The notes under the pieces were generated by a model. The model was not told the origin of the DNA and did not search any database. It saw only the letters and a list, made by a program, of their open reading frames with translations. A program made the position numbers and the translations under genes. A stretch of DNA of 64,000 nucleotides from Copromyces sp. CBS 386.78 (lineage: Eukaryota > Ascomycota > Sordariomycetes > Sordariales > Sordariaceae), in NCBI GenBank assembly GCA_030685235.1, contig MU839080.1, positions 434,001-498,000 on the forward strand, given 5' to 3'. Positions 1 to 11,856 of the stretch are shown here, one piece after another (position 1 is the stretch's first letter; each line of letters begins with the position of its first letter).

Positions 1-1291
1 AGTTTACCAGGCCACCCCGGCTTCAATCATGCCCGAGAAAATGAATGAATGAGAGAGGTCCTGACAACACTTTACGCGATGCCAGAGGGAGAGACGGGCC
101 ACTCAATCCCTTCATAGGACGTTCCATTCTTCCCAAGCCCGCCTGTTCTTCTGGGAGAATTTTGCCCCATGCAATGCCATGCTCTCCCAACAACGTTCCA
201 AGAGATGAACTGAACCGACGGATGAAAGATCGTACGCTTTTCTCCAACGCGGAAGTCCGTGAAACAGTCCGTCCTGCATAGCATGGCATGGCAGACATGG
301 CAGACGGATAGGAATGAAACCTCCTCCAACTACGGGGGATGACGCGTTCGCATAGTTGATGGCTTCATGGCTTCATAGTGGCTTGCGGGAAGTTCCATGA
401 TATACACACGTACATACCTCATCACCTGGGTTGCAAGAGGGCCTATTCCGAAGCCGCGCAAGAACTGGCGAAACGAGATGAAACGATCGGAAATTCCGAA
501 GAAGCGGCTTGAACAACTGAAGCATGCCGGAGAAAGAGAGAATACAGACCATCACGCATCGGCCTCCTCCAACAAAACATCCGGACAAACAACTCTTGGC
601 CTTGCTCAGCAAGAGTGGTGGAGTTTTCGTCCACTTCTGTGGAAAGAAAAACTGACCCTCAAATTATGCCAATAAAGAGAGAGTGCGAGCTGGGACGGGT
701 ACGGGATATTGAAACGACTTGCTCGCGTAAGTAGCTCCCCAGCCCCCAGCCCAGAGACCTCTACTGTGACTGGCTTCCCCCCACCTTGATCGACGGAATT
801 GATATTGATATTGATGGGAACTTGACTTTAGCTAGTAGGGCTGGTTTGGCTGTTGCTTTTTTGGGGCAACGACAAAAACATCAATCCCATGCGCGTTGGC
901 GTTGTGCTGATCTGAAGCCGGCGTGAAGAATTCATAAGACGCAGGACGGGATCCAAGACGGGAAGCAACGGGGGAATCACAAAAGGGTGGATGTTCCATC
1001 ATGGCGATATCGGCGGAAGCTCCAAGGTACGCGCAGGATTGACCAGAAGAGATCATCACTCATTCATACTTCGCGTGGCTTGGATCTCGCCCCTTTCAAT
1101 CCCACTTACTGATAACTCTCTAACGCGTTGCTCGTTCCTACTTTGTTGAACTTCAATCTGGCGTTTTTTACAATTTTTTCTCCCGATGGTGCTTTGAGCG
1201 GCTGCTCCTCCCTTCTTCTTTGCTTTTTGCATCATTGATCCTTCCGTTTTGAAGTAGGTTAAGATGCAGTCGTCACCAGAGAGAAATAACC
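1..1291. other. Intergenic stretch, nothing recognised
   Basis: Only short overlapping open frames on both strands are present, none with a domain, a convincing start context or splice signals. No RNA gene or repeat was seen before the small inverted-repeat element that follows. Confidence 0.5.
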
Positions 1292-1404
1292 TACTCGTGT
1301 GGGCTCGAATCGCCTGTCACACCCCTTGGCCCTGCCAAGGGGTGTGGTGCATTGAATCGCGAATGCACATTGGGTCTGAAGGGCGATTCGAGCCCAAACG
1401 AGTA
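1292..1404. mobile_element. 113-bp MITE with 23-bp terminal inverted repeats
   Basis: The left end 1292..1314 and right end 1382..1404 are inverted copies matching at 22 of 23 positions. Both ends carry TA outermost, which fits a TA target duplication of the Tc1/mariner type. Inside lies a perfect 13-bp hairpin (arms 1318..1330 and 1334..1346, three-base loop). There is no coding capacity, so this would be a non-autonomous element moved by a transposase elsewhere. A related single terminus occurs at 58103..58125, which supports a dispersed family. The superfamily is inferred only from the TA ends and size. Confidence 0.7.
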
Positions 1405-4400
1405 AGCGATGATCACTCCTCGTATTGAAAGCTCCTACCGTGTCAAATCCGGACATCACATCACCGACCGCCGGCAGCTGCATAATAAATATCATCAACC
1501 TATCTCTACTATCCCTTCAATCACTGACGTTGTTGCTGTCGCATGTCCGAAATCCGCAGCAGGGCCGCTGTCGTATTCGGCAAGCGGCTCTTATGTCGTC
1601 CCGCTCTCACTCTGCCAGTCGTCCCGCCCAGCCCCCAAACCCAACCCTCCAAACAACACTGCATCCCAAGTAAGAAATAAGAATTGAGAAGTACCTTTCC
1701 GTCATCCTATCGGGCCCTCGGTTATCATCGGTGTCAATCTCGGTTCCGAAACCTCTCTTTGAAATCCGGTTGGTTGGCCTTTGTGTTATTCTGTCGGATA
1801 AGTTCTTACTGCATGACGGCACGGCGTCGCTGCCCGGAAGCCAAGTCCAGCCAACCCCAAAGCCACACGCGGGATAGGTATGTTGGGTCAGCCACTAGGA
1901 AGTCACTACAGTTCTTCAACGGCCATAGCCGACATCCCGTTACGTCTTACTGCCTAATGTAGTACTACCCTGGACTCAACAGAGCTTATCAATTTCAGCC
2001 GCGTCCCCCAAGAAGCGGCTCGGTACCTACGATGAAGCACAAGCGTGGCAGTTGGGGACGGTCAAGCCACATCTGTTCTTACTTCCACTTCTCACTGATG
2101 TACCTAGTAAGCGGAAGGTATGTATCTTACTAGCTCAATGGGCCATCGACCTGTAAGCATCATGATATCAATTGGTCACAAAAACTTTCATTGGCTCATT
2201 CGTCACCAGGCTTTTGAGGCATACGATCGGAATTGGCCCCGGACGATAAGCTTGGCAGTCGAGACTGACGTGTTCTAATCTCTTACCACTCAAAGAGAAG
2301 AGCGAGATCTTGATGTGTCGAACGAATGAAGGGCGAGTTCGTCCGTGGGGTGATCGTCGTTGTTCTCAATTATATCTTGTCTTAGCGTATGGGAATGTCG
2401 CCGGGCCTTCATTTCGCGATGCGGGCAGGATGTCCGATATCACTATTAAGATTAGCAATGCGGAGGATGTAGTGGAGTGAAGCCCGTGGTCTCAACGAAC
2501 GACTTGCCGTCGGGACAGGAGGAAGAGACCTTTCGATGGCCACTTTGAGGTTTGAGGTGAGAACCGTCGAGAAAGGTCGGGAATAAATATTTGAACAGAC
2601 GTTGGGTCATGCCGCTTCGCCGTTGATTTTATAAGGCCGTTGCTGTCTTGGTTTTCCATCGACTTTGTCGGTGCCTTTTTATAAGTCAGGCCGGCATAGA
2701 GATACCACGCGACATGAATATCCAGACCACATCAAACGTTCAACGTTCAACGGTCATGCGGCTTAAAACACAAGCTAGCGACTTACTGTCTACTGAGAGG
2801 TTACCTCCATCTCCAACGGCTGGTTTAATCTATTCCCAGAAAAAACTAGACTGCTACCCACCAGCCCGCAAGGCGGGGGTGCTACCATCACGGACATCGG
2901 ACACTCTGATGTCCGACCACATACACATCGCAACGACGTCGGAGGAGGAGCACGACATCAGGTTCCTTCCCTGTTTCGGACTTGTGTCTGAGCTGTAATA
3001 ACCTATCTGGTATGCTGGCAATATCAATGCGTTGCTCACAAAATCTGGAGGGATGTGATCTCGGACATAGACGGAAAGCATGGTCTCCGCTTGTGACTCT
3101 GGTGATGGTGAGTGCCGAGGAGTGGCTGATGTGTTGCAAACGAGATGATCCAACAAGCTCCCTTCCGTGTCAGTGTCACGCCCGCAGCAAGAATGAAAAT
3201 ATGGTCCCTCGTGAAGGCCTCCCTTGCGTTTCCGGACATCTCCAAAGACCTCAGACGCCCGACCACCTGTGTCTTATAGCACCTTATGCAGGTTTGCGAT
3301 GCGTTGAGGTCTCCCTTGGACCAGAGATACCCGAGTACCCGAGAGGTGTGATTATGCGTTCTTCACCACTCCAAGTCAACATGATCTCTGATGGATGAGT
3401 TGCGAAAATGTACATTTGGTGAGCTTTGTTGTTTGGACTTGAGAGAAAAATGATGGTGGTTTCAAAGACCGAGAAACGCGCTAGTGTGGTGAATCCAAAC
3501 CGGACCCGAAGTTGAATCCGGTAGCAACAGAGCAGGACAGGTTCAAGACTCTGTCAAGTCTCACGGTAGCTATTTGCAGCAGCGGTAGTCCGAAGAGAGA
3601 AGAAGTGTTGTCCGGACATCTGAACAGGGAGTTACGCGAAATTGTAGACGTCGGGTATTAACAAGTGATGAGGCATCCGATGGCGGACTGGTAAACGTTG
3701 AGCCAGGAAAAGGGTGCATTATGCGGCGAATCATTTGTAACCGTGACGTTAAGGGAGTTCCCGTCGCACTTGCATGGGGGTCCGAAGGCGTCCCTCCGTC
3801 CAGTCGACACTCGACTTGAGTTTATATGCCCTCAATTCCCCAAGGCCAAGACCAAACTCATACATGAATCAGCGTGTGAAGAGCAGAAAGCAACAATATT
3901 CGAACGTAAAACACGGTTCCTTCGGTCTGCTCTTCGAACCGATCATCAGCCATAACGAACATATCTGTCGGATTGACAGACTTTGATGGGCCAGACATCA
4001 TGGCTCTGACGATAGCGCATACCCGGGGACGATACCCGCCACTAAGCAAGCATCACCTCTTCAGTAATACAGTACAGTGATTCTGGATCAATCCCGGTCA
4101 GTATGTCAGAGAGAATAGGAGCAATCATGTTGGAAATACTCGATACTCACAGTAGGTTCGTACTTATCAGCCATATTCTCAGATACCCTATCTCATCCCG
4201 AGTCTTAACACCTCGACGGTCAGTTATCACCAGTTTATGCTGCAAGCGAGGCTCAGCGTCAAAGCCATTCAGGCTATCACCGGTCGAAATATGCCCGGTG
4301 AACGGAGCGGATCAGGCATTCCTTCGGGAGGAATCAGGACTGACAACACAGCCCCCAAGAAGATGTGATAACATCGTCTTGCGAGTCTAGGTGCACATAT

Positions 4401-4701
4401 TACGGGCGGCTGGCGACGAGTTATTGGAGCATCTCAGGGTGATAAGAAGGCAAAGGATTTCAACGCCGTACTTGGGGGCCGGCCGCACGTTGCGCGGTTC
4501 ACGGAATGACTCGACTGGTCGGGATCGGAACAGGAGGACGGTGTGGCCAATGGCATCGACTAAACCATCATCGTGCTGAAGATCCGGACCTGCGAGAATT
4601 GTCAACAACGTATATCTGGACGATAATGCCGTCGCCTTCCGACATCATCGAACACTACGGCGGCAACGAAGAGGCGGGGGTTTGGGGGCAAAGGGTCATT
4701 C
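1405..4701. other. Intergenic stretch, no gene supported
   Basis: Short open frames only. A small 8-bp inverted repeat (CGGACATC and its complement) lies at about 2890..2915, and the motif TCCGGACATC recurs near 3233 and 3610. No splice-supported exons, tRNA or obvious element were seen. Confidence 0.4.
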
Positions 4702-5409
4702 TTAGCTGAAGGAGACCAGCCAGCGGCCAATCTCCAAGAGCACTATTGCGGAAGGATGAATAGTGCAAACCAAAGTCGCGTCGATTACGACAATAGCGAG
4801 GCGTTGGTCGCTGCTATCAGGGAGAGGCCGGGTTGTTAGCGCCAAGGGAAGGTGAAGACCGGTGTTAAGGGAGGGCCAGTGCGAAACGAAACACGCATAA
4901 CCCGCGAAAGCCGCTGCCGTCCGGGAACTGTTCATGATGTGCAGCAGTTGGTCGTTTGTCTCGAACGGGCCGACAAAAGCAAAACTCAACGCCGGGACGA
5001 TTCTGATTGGAGACAAGGGCCGAAAGGGAAGAGTTGGGGAATAAGGAAAGGATGGAAAAGAAGCACGGGAAGAAGCAACGAAAGTTGAAACCTTTGAAAC
5101 GATTTTGCCATCTCCCATCACGACGGGAACCATGAGAAACTCAGCCTCTAGCAATCTTTGTTCCGGATGAGACCAACCTGAGCCTGCCTGGATTGCACGG
5201 TGGCAGTTGACGGCCAAGTTGTGATAATGGGCAAAAACGGGTGACTGCAGTCTGGAACATGGAAGAGCGTGGAATATGAACCCGAAGTGGAAGGAAGCTT
5301 GCGATGGTGTTGCAATGGTGGAAAAGAAAAGCGCAAGTGTACTAGATGGACGGGAGGCCACCTGACTCCCATCGTGGGTCGGTTCAGGTTGATGCGGAGA
5401 ACGCCTCAT
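4702..5409 (-). CDS. Hypothetical protein, uninterrupted ORF of 235 residues
   Basis: An ATG-started frame of 235 codons runs without a stop. This is longer than most chance frames expected in a window of this size and composition, and third codon positions favour C and G in parts. No signal peptide, membrane helix or known motif is visible. The start context is weak (C at -3) and no homologous family was recognised. It may be a lineage-specific gene, a coding exon of a larger model, or chance. It is the longest open frame in the first 9 kb. Confidence 0.25.
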   Translation of the reverse strand: MRRSPHQPEPTHDGSQVASRPSSTLALFFSTIATPSQASFHFGFIFHALPCSRLQSPVFAHYHNLAVNCHRAIQAGSGWSHPEQRLLEAEFLMVPVVMGDGKIVSKVSTFVASSRASFPSFPYSPTLPFRPLSPIRIVPALSFAFVGPFETNDQLLHIMNSSRTAAAFAGYACFVSHWPSLNTGLHLPLALTTRPLPDSSDQRLAIVVIDATLVCTIHPSAIVLLEIGRWLVSFS

Positions 5410-8400
5410 CTGCCTCGCTCTTTCCTACTTTGTCACATCTTGTGAGCGCATGCGGTTGGCGCTTTCGAGAATTGCTTCTTGAGCTCTGTCTGTTCTTTCC
5501 AAGTTGGACCTGGAAGATGGGGAAGGAATAACCACTGAACTGCGCAAGTGGCCACTCGGGTGGAATCTCTCCAGCCAAATTTTTGGCAGAACCGAATACT
5601 GTCGAATCGGCTCATCATTAGTTTACTAGACGTGAATTGTTATTGCAATCAAGAAGAGTTACAATATCAATTGTGGGTACCTTTTCTCATTGACCTTATG
5701 TTTCCCAAGACACGCACTATTGGACGTGGTCCCACTCAAGACATTGGGGCTTCTTTGCCCTACGTCGCCATTTCTCGTAAAGAACCGCACACGAGCTTCG
5801 CGATGCTGTCGGTATTCCAGAATGGTCAGGGAGTCTGCTCAGTGTTGCTCCAAGGCGGCGGCACCGCGGGCGCCTAGGTTGCACGCAGCATCTGATGGGC
5901 GAAATCCTACATCATCGCAATGACAACAAATTGGGTTAATCCAAGACACATGGGCGGGAAGGCGTCTTAGACAAGACCATCTGGCGCCCAATATTCATCC
6001 ACAACATGTCCCTAGCCGCGACCTACCTGCCTGAGTGGTATGGGAACGAGTGTCGAAGCAGCGGTAAACCTCTGGTGCGAGTTTGGTATCACGCAGCTGT
6101 GCCATTCCTGTCTCTCTGCTTCACGTCAATACTAGAACAGCACTGACGGTGAGAAATAGAAGACATCCCAGTATATTCTAGACATTCTCCGTCCTCCTGA
6201 TCATCTCGAAACGTGGATCTGTTCAATTTTAGTACGTGTATGCAGCTTAGCTGTGCTCTGCCTCTTCTGATGCCCTTCTGACTGCCTCATCTCACCTTTG
6301 TGCACACAATGCTGCCCATGTTCTCGCATCCAACTAGGGCTTATACATACGTCTAGGACAGCCAGCCTCCAGGATCCGGGATGCCCCTGGTGCAGACTGG
6401 CCGTCGTCCTCGTATGACTAATACTGTCCGACTATTGGCTCTTCGGCACTATTGGAGGATGGGAAAAGTCCATAGCCCAGGTGAGTGACTCCCTCTTCGG
6501 TCGACGTAATATGCAGCAACCGAGTTACAGCATCACAGTTGTCCTCGCTCGTTGAACCATTGACGTGGCCATCATCATCGGGATATCCAGACCAGCGGGC
6601 TCGGTTGCACAAAAGGTGGGGGCCTGGGCAGTGGTGTTGTTGCTATTCATCGCCAGTCGGTGACAAGGTGGGCGGGCGGTGACCTCCATAAACGGAAATG
6701 TTCGAGCCTGATTTCGTCTTGCAATTGGCTCAGGCCCAGGGCTGTAGTATACAATGATCAGCATGCTATCAAGAAAACAAAGCGGCCCAGTGACAGAGCC
6801 ACGATGCTCTCACCATCAGCTTCACTAACATCACTGACAAAAATAACGAAGAATTAAGGCAACAGGCCAATCACCGTACAGTGCCTACGCAAAAAAGATC
6901 GGTCTCAAAGTGTAGCCGGATGGAAAGCGACCTTCTTGAATCTATAGAGCAAATCAGCCTATCCACTCTGGTTATTGTCGTATAAACTGCTTCGCACTTA
7001 CAGCTAACAACCTGCATTATTTTTAGGTTCGGCCAAAATTAATCATGAATTGCATACCTGCGGTTGTCATGCTACCTCCCGCTGTTCTCCCCGAGTCAAC
7101 TCCCCCAAGGCGAGGTTCATTGGGACGGTTCCCTTGCACCTTGATAGCCGGCACACACGGCCGGTTTACTTTGCTTCCCCGCCAGGGGACATCAATCTAA
7201 AACTCATACGTCTTGACGACGGTCAGCCTACTCACGTCTCGTTTCCTGTCCGGCACGGCCCGATTCCTTTTGGTGGTGGGGGAAAGCGAGGGAGGGAAGT
7301 GCTGTAGGGGATGAATAAAGAGATGGCCGTGCGGATATTTCAATTCTCCGCTTACAGAAGCAAATCCATCCCACAACCTAATGTCCTCGAATTAGTTCGC
7401 GACCAGCCCTCCTAGTACCTTGTTGCCATGTCTCTCGAGGTGAAAGATAGGTCTCAAAGATGTGGAGTCTCAAAGTCCCCGAAAATGCAGGGTAGCAGGC
7501 GGGAATGGCCTCACATCACACACAGTGTCTATTCCTCGATCACTCAACTTTCCTTCTTTACATCAAGGGGACTGACTGGATTCTCTCAGATACACTCCTC
7601 CTTCCTTCCACTTCCCGCTCTGATTGCTTCACGCATCGCAATACACAAAAGCTGCACTCCCCACGTACCTGCCTACCCCCTCTACATTAGCTTATCATGA
7701 AGCAACCGCGGCAGATTGTAACTTGGCCGAATCCGGGAGAAAGAAGCCCAGCTATGAGATGTTTTGATGACGGGATGCCGTGGTGCCCGTCCCCGTCCCC
7801 GTAAGCGTGGTCCCCGGAACCTGGACTCTGCGGTGTCTTGGGCGACCCCGAGATCCAGGCCTGTCAGGTCCCTGCACTTTGGTACGTCGATGTTTTGGTA
7901 AGGATACTCCAAGCAACGTACTTGTTAGATTGTATGTAGAGACGAACGTCGAAGGGGATGGGGAGGAACCAAAAACGAAGGCTTGGTTCGTGCGTTCCGG
8001 CGCCGGCTTGATATTGCGTATCCGGTGTTCCTGATTGGGCAAGGAATTAGTTGTGCCGGTTAAACGCATATCGTAATATCGAGAAAGAATGGAACTTGGT
8101 AACATACCGAATGAGCGATGATGGCTTTCGCTCGGCAGACATTAAATCCGATAGACAGGTTTCCTCTCCAAAAGCTTGGCAGGGAGGGTACCAGAGAGTG
8201 CAGCAAGTCCTCTTCTTGCAGGTCAGTTTGTCTGCGGATTTTGTTGCATTATCCAGATATCTTTGTCAACAACGTACAGCACCAAGGAAACGCGCCTGTA
8301 TCACCTACTGCATATTCCAAGTGCAGCAAAAATCCATGACGGTATCGAGTCCAACAGGTACAGACACATCAAGGCCCCACTTCCTTCACATTTCGATGAA

Positions 8401-8495
8401 CTCAGTGGGCAAGTACGATTAGCAATTACCTTGCCCGCATAGAAGAAAGTAGAAGTAATTGAGCAAAAAGGACACCAGGTCGCGGGGCGTCGGGT
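5410..8495. other. Intergenic stretch, nothing recognised
   Basis: Both strands show only short, mutually overlapping frames. A short CCCCGT-type tandem lies near 7788..7802. No RNA gene, element or credible exon was identified. Confidence 0.4.
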
Positions 8496-9121
8496 ATGAA
8501 CGGGGGGTGTGGTTCTAGCCTCACTAACATACTTGGGGGTACCCCCCTGTGCCCCTGTACCCCTTCCCTAGCGGGGGTGGGGAGGTCGACCGTTTTGGGG
8601 TGGGAACCCTTCCGATCGACAAGCCACACCCAACCACGACCGACAGTGAACCACCCAAAATCTTCCATCAATACCGAACCATGCATGTGTTTACTTCCTT
8701 CCAAGCCGACAAGTGCCCAACTTGGATTGCATCGGACGTGCGCACGCCTCGGCCTCCTTCCAGATGACCCAGTCCTGGCAACCCCGGACGACCTGGAGGA
8801 CGGGACGGTGACAGTCCATGACACGTCCGTCCACGGGCTGCCAGTGACAGCTACTGTGTACCCAGTCGACAGGTACCAGATCCTGAGAAATCTACTGTGT
8901 ATGTGGCCGCTGTGGGAGGCTGAGCCAAATTCATGGATATTTTTGACGACATCATGTACGTCCCTGTCCCTCTGGATGCCTCTGTTGACCAAGTAGATGT
9001 ACGTACCTACCAGTCCCGTCGTCTGCAGCTCTGGTTATTCTTGCGTGTCCATGGCCAAAAAGCACCCTCAAGCTCCATCTCCAACGTCACCATGAAATCC
9101 TTCAAAGAACGTTTCGTCTGA
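8496..9121 (+). other. Coding-like blocks, possible decayed or spliced gene
   Basis: Three neighbouring plus-strand blocks have fungal-type codon use in different frames: about 8645..8767, about 8765..8890 (rich in codons ending in C or G), and 8933..9121, a 62-codon frame starting MDIFDDIMYVPVP. No set of canonical introns that joins them could be found, so the stretch may be a pseudogene with frameshifts or an unresolved gene. No domain was recognised. The alternative is chance openness in a GC-rich patch, since the minus strand is also open for 188 codons here. Confidence 0.25.
8542..8568 (-). other. G-quadruplex motif on the minus strand
   Basis: Read on the minus strand there are four runs of three or more G (plus-strand C runs at 8542..8547, 8552..8555, 8560..8563 and 8566..8568) separated by loops of two to four bases. 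This satisfies the usual G3+N1-7 rule. It abuts a perfect GGGGGTACCCCC palindrome at 8535..8546. Whether it folds or acts on a nearby gene is unknown. Confidence 0.6.
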
Positions 9122-9637
9122 CAGCACACAGCACATCTACAACAGCATCTATGAGCGCCTTTGGGCCATCCCGTCAAGGTAGCCATGCCCTATTCCTTCA
9201 ACTGCGAACTGAATCCAAGGGCTTCGTGCTCTAAGCATTGGCGTGTCTGATTCGGGAAAAAAAGAGATTCTATTTCTCGATATAAGCAGGCAAGGCAGGC
9301 AGTTGCAGAGCATCAGTCTGACTTGATTGGGGGGAGGGGGCGGCAAATAGGCAAGTGAGTCCAGGTCTCTGCTCCTGAGCACGCCTATAGTGGCAGGCTT
9401 GGTTGGTACTACATGCATATGTCGGGTAGTAGGCATATAACTGACATCTCCTCCCCCACCCTTTATCTTTTACAGCTCGAGCTTCGGCTTCAGGTGAGGG
9501 AAACTTGCTCTGTCCTTGTTGGCTTCCGAACAAAGCTAGGGCATCTAATCCAACCTACATGACAATTCTTGCTTCGGGCATGCCTTTCCATCAACTCAGT
9601 GCAGCACTACCTGCAGTCATATCAACTTCCTCCTACC
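9122..9637. other. Upstream intergenic region of the zinc-finger gene
   Basis: No coding frame of note. This stretch should contain the regulatory sequence of the transcription factor gene that starts at 9813, but no specific factor-binding site could be assigned. Confidence 0.4.
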
Positions 9638-9644
9638 TATTTAA
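9638..9644 (+). promoter_or_regulatory. Possible TATA box of the hybrid zinc-finger gene
   Basis: TATTTAA lies 169 bases before the start codon at 9813, in a pyrimidine-rich context. The distance allows a leader of about 130 bases. Short AT-rich matches are common, so this is a suggestion from position only. Confidence 0.3.
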
Positions 9645-9812
9645 CCAAGCGGAATTCCCCCAACTATAAGGTAGCTTTTGCCTTGATCTTCCTTCATACC
9701 TCTACACATTCAGTCACCTACGCTTTCCGATTGTGAAGTCCGCTCCATCTTCTACCGGGCTGAGGCCATAGGCTAAGCTAGCACACACTATCCCGTCGAC
9801 AAACTCATCCCA

Positions 9813-11246
9813 ATGCCTCCGCAAGCACTGAAGCCACCAGGCTTTTGGTGTATCCTTTGCGGTAAGAAGTTTACTCGCAAAGAACATCTAGAACGCCACA
9901 TCCCTCACCGTAAGTGTCCCCACTCATTCTGGTTGCCTGCAACAGCATCATCGACCTTACTGACCCTTCGTTCAGACACTGGCCATAAACCCTGGGGCTG
10001 CGACCATTGCCTTATGTCGTTTGGCCGTCAGTGAGTATTACCCTCTTCTTTCTCGGCCCGTAGCTTTGCTGAGACGCCGTTCAACAGGGATTTACTTCGT
10101 CGACACCAGGCCATCTATCATTCAATCCCAGATGGCGTGGACCCCCTTCCTTCCCGTGTCGGTTCGCACAGGCCGGACGTCGCCTGCAAAAACTGCCACA
10201 CAGCCAAATGCTTGTGCGATAAGCAGAAGCCGGTGTGCGGGGCGTGTCAAAAGAAGGGCATCGAATGTGTCCCACGTCAGAACTTGAGAGTAGTAAAGGC
10301 GCAGAACCGGGCCCGCCGTTCAGCAGCGCCGCAACAGCCTGCTCCGCCCGCGCAACTCCCCCTACTCGCTCTATCGGCACCATTTGAACGCGACTGCCCG
10401 GAGCCTGTCATGGAAGGTTCTCTCGAAGAAATGATCAACGCCGAGGACTACCAGCAGGAGAGGTGTGCATCAGAGGCAGCGGGATCACAGAATTCGTTCA
10501 TGTCAGGACTTGCTTTGACCGAAAATCTGGCTCCCGGAGGCCCTTTTGCCATGAATGGGTTTGATTTTACCAACCCCACCTACGAAGGCTTTGACAATTT
10601 TGACAATGTGATTCAGCCGTTTAGTCCAAATGACGCCAATCTCGGTTCTGAGAGTCACACTTTCCCGACCATGATCGACTTGAGCCGGACCTCATCTTTC
10701 GGAACCGGCTTCGAGGGATTCGGCGGGATCACAGACTTGAGCGGGTTTACGGACGGGACCGGGATCCTTTCAAACTATGCCGGGTTTGCGGACTATAACG
10801 GGTTTGCGACAAACGACAGGACCCATCACTCGCTTCCAGGAAACCACAAGACTTTCAAGCATGTCGGGCAAAACGACGGGAGCGTCTCCGTCCAGCACAG
10901 GAGCCAGATGTCACAGCCATTGTTGCCAAACGCCGTACGTCAACAGGTTTACTCGCACTTCGAGCCAACTGAAGAGAGGATTATCTCCTTACCGCCCACG
11001 TCCCATCAAGATTTTGCTTTGACGTCTTCTTACGGTCTGCCTTCGCCGGCAAAGACTACCCCGTCCCCTCCGCCTTCGGGCTCTTGCGCCCAATTCGGGG
11101 GAGACGAGACGGCTGTCACAAATGCAGAATCACAAGCTCCTCTCTACGAGAGATGGAAGCACCAATTACGCGACGTTCCTTTTGAAGTATTGGAGAGTTT
11201 TGTCTCAGCCAAAAAAGAGCTATCAAGGAAGAAGGGCTCACTCTAG
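9813..11246 (+). CDS. Transcription factor with two C2H2 fingers and a Zn2Cys6 cluster (CMR1/PIG1-type DNA-binding region)
   Basis: Nuclear DNA-binding regulator, modelled as exons 9813..9909, 9976..10030 and 10088..11246, giving 436 residues. The introns are 66 and 57 bp, with GTAAGT and GTGAGT donors; the first has a TACTGAC branch site. Splicing is required to complete both C2H2 fingers: C13-C16-H29-H33, a TGHKPW linker, then C41-C44-H57-H62. A canonical Zn2Cys6 cluster follows at C84, C87, C94, C101, C104 and C111 (spacing 2-6-6-2-6), then a basic stretch. Residues 207..290 hold seven xGF motifs in an otherwise low-complexity region. A charged C-terminal segment (about 400..436) ends the protein. 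The combined C2H2 plus Zn2Cys6 layout is known from the melanin regulators CMR1 and PIG1. Those are about 1000 residues long with a middle homology region, which is absent here. Control of the melanin-type PKS 27 kb away is therefore only a hypothesis. Confidence 0.85.
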
Positions 11247-11791
11247 TGCAAACCAGTCTTATGTATATACACCGCACACACCCGCACATATACAGGGACT
11301 GGCTGACTAGTTGGTCGTCTGGCTGGCTGCCTGGCTGGCTGACAGGAAAAGCCAGCGAAGAAGAGCGTTTGGTCGTTCATAGACAGCGAACCTTTTGACG
11401 GTTTCAGGTTTCAGGAAAGAAACCCATCTGTTTTGCATACCCACTCTTCATTTCATCATCTTGGGGAGTCAGGTCCACCATCACCATGGTTGCGTGTGGT
11501 GTTATCATCATGATGAATTCATGATTACATTTTTTTGATGCCCTGGTACCACCAGACGTGTATCAGCTAAATTTCTTTCTGTTTCGGGTTTCGAGTCTGA
11601 TTTGTACTCCTCTCCTGTTTGTCTCTGTGGCTCTTACACTCTACTCTGGGTCGTGCAAGCTCGATCTGGGAAGGAGCTGTGCAGTGATGCTCCAGTTTCA
11701 CCTACCTACCCTACCTGTCTTTGTGCTCCTGTCGATTTGCCAGACAGAGTTGCACGAACCCATACACAACCCAACACGCACGCATATATAT
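11247..11791. other. 3' flank of the zinc-finger gene, no gene
   Basis: Non-coding by appearance, with CTGGCTGGCTG-type short repeats near 11320 and AT-rich patches near 11520. No polyadenylation signal was assigned. Confidence 0.4.
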
Positions 11792-11856
11792 ACACAGACA
11801 CACACACGCACACACACACACACACGCACGCACACACACACGCACACACGCACGCA
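11792..11856. repeat. CA-rich microsatellite
   Basis: About 65 bases of alternating CA interrupted by CACG units form a compound dinucleotide/tetranucleotide repeat, potentially Z-DNA forming. Open frames across it on both strands are repeat artefacts. Confidence 0.9.
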
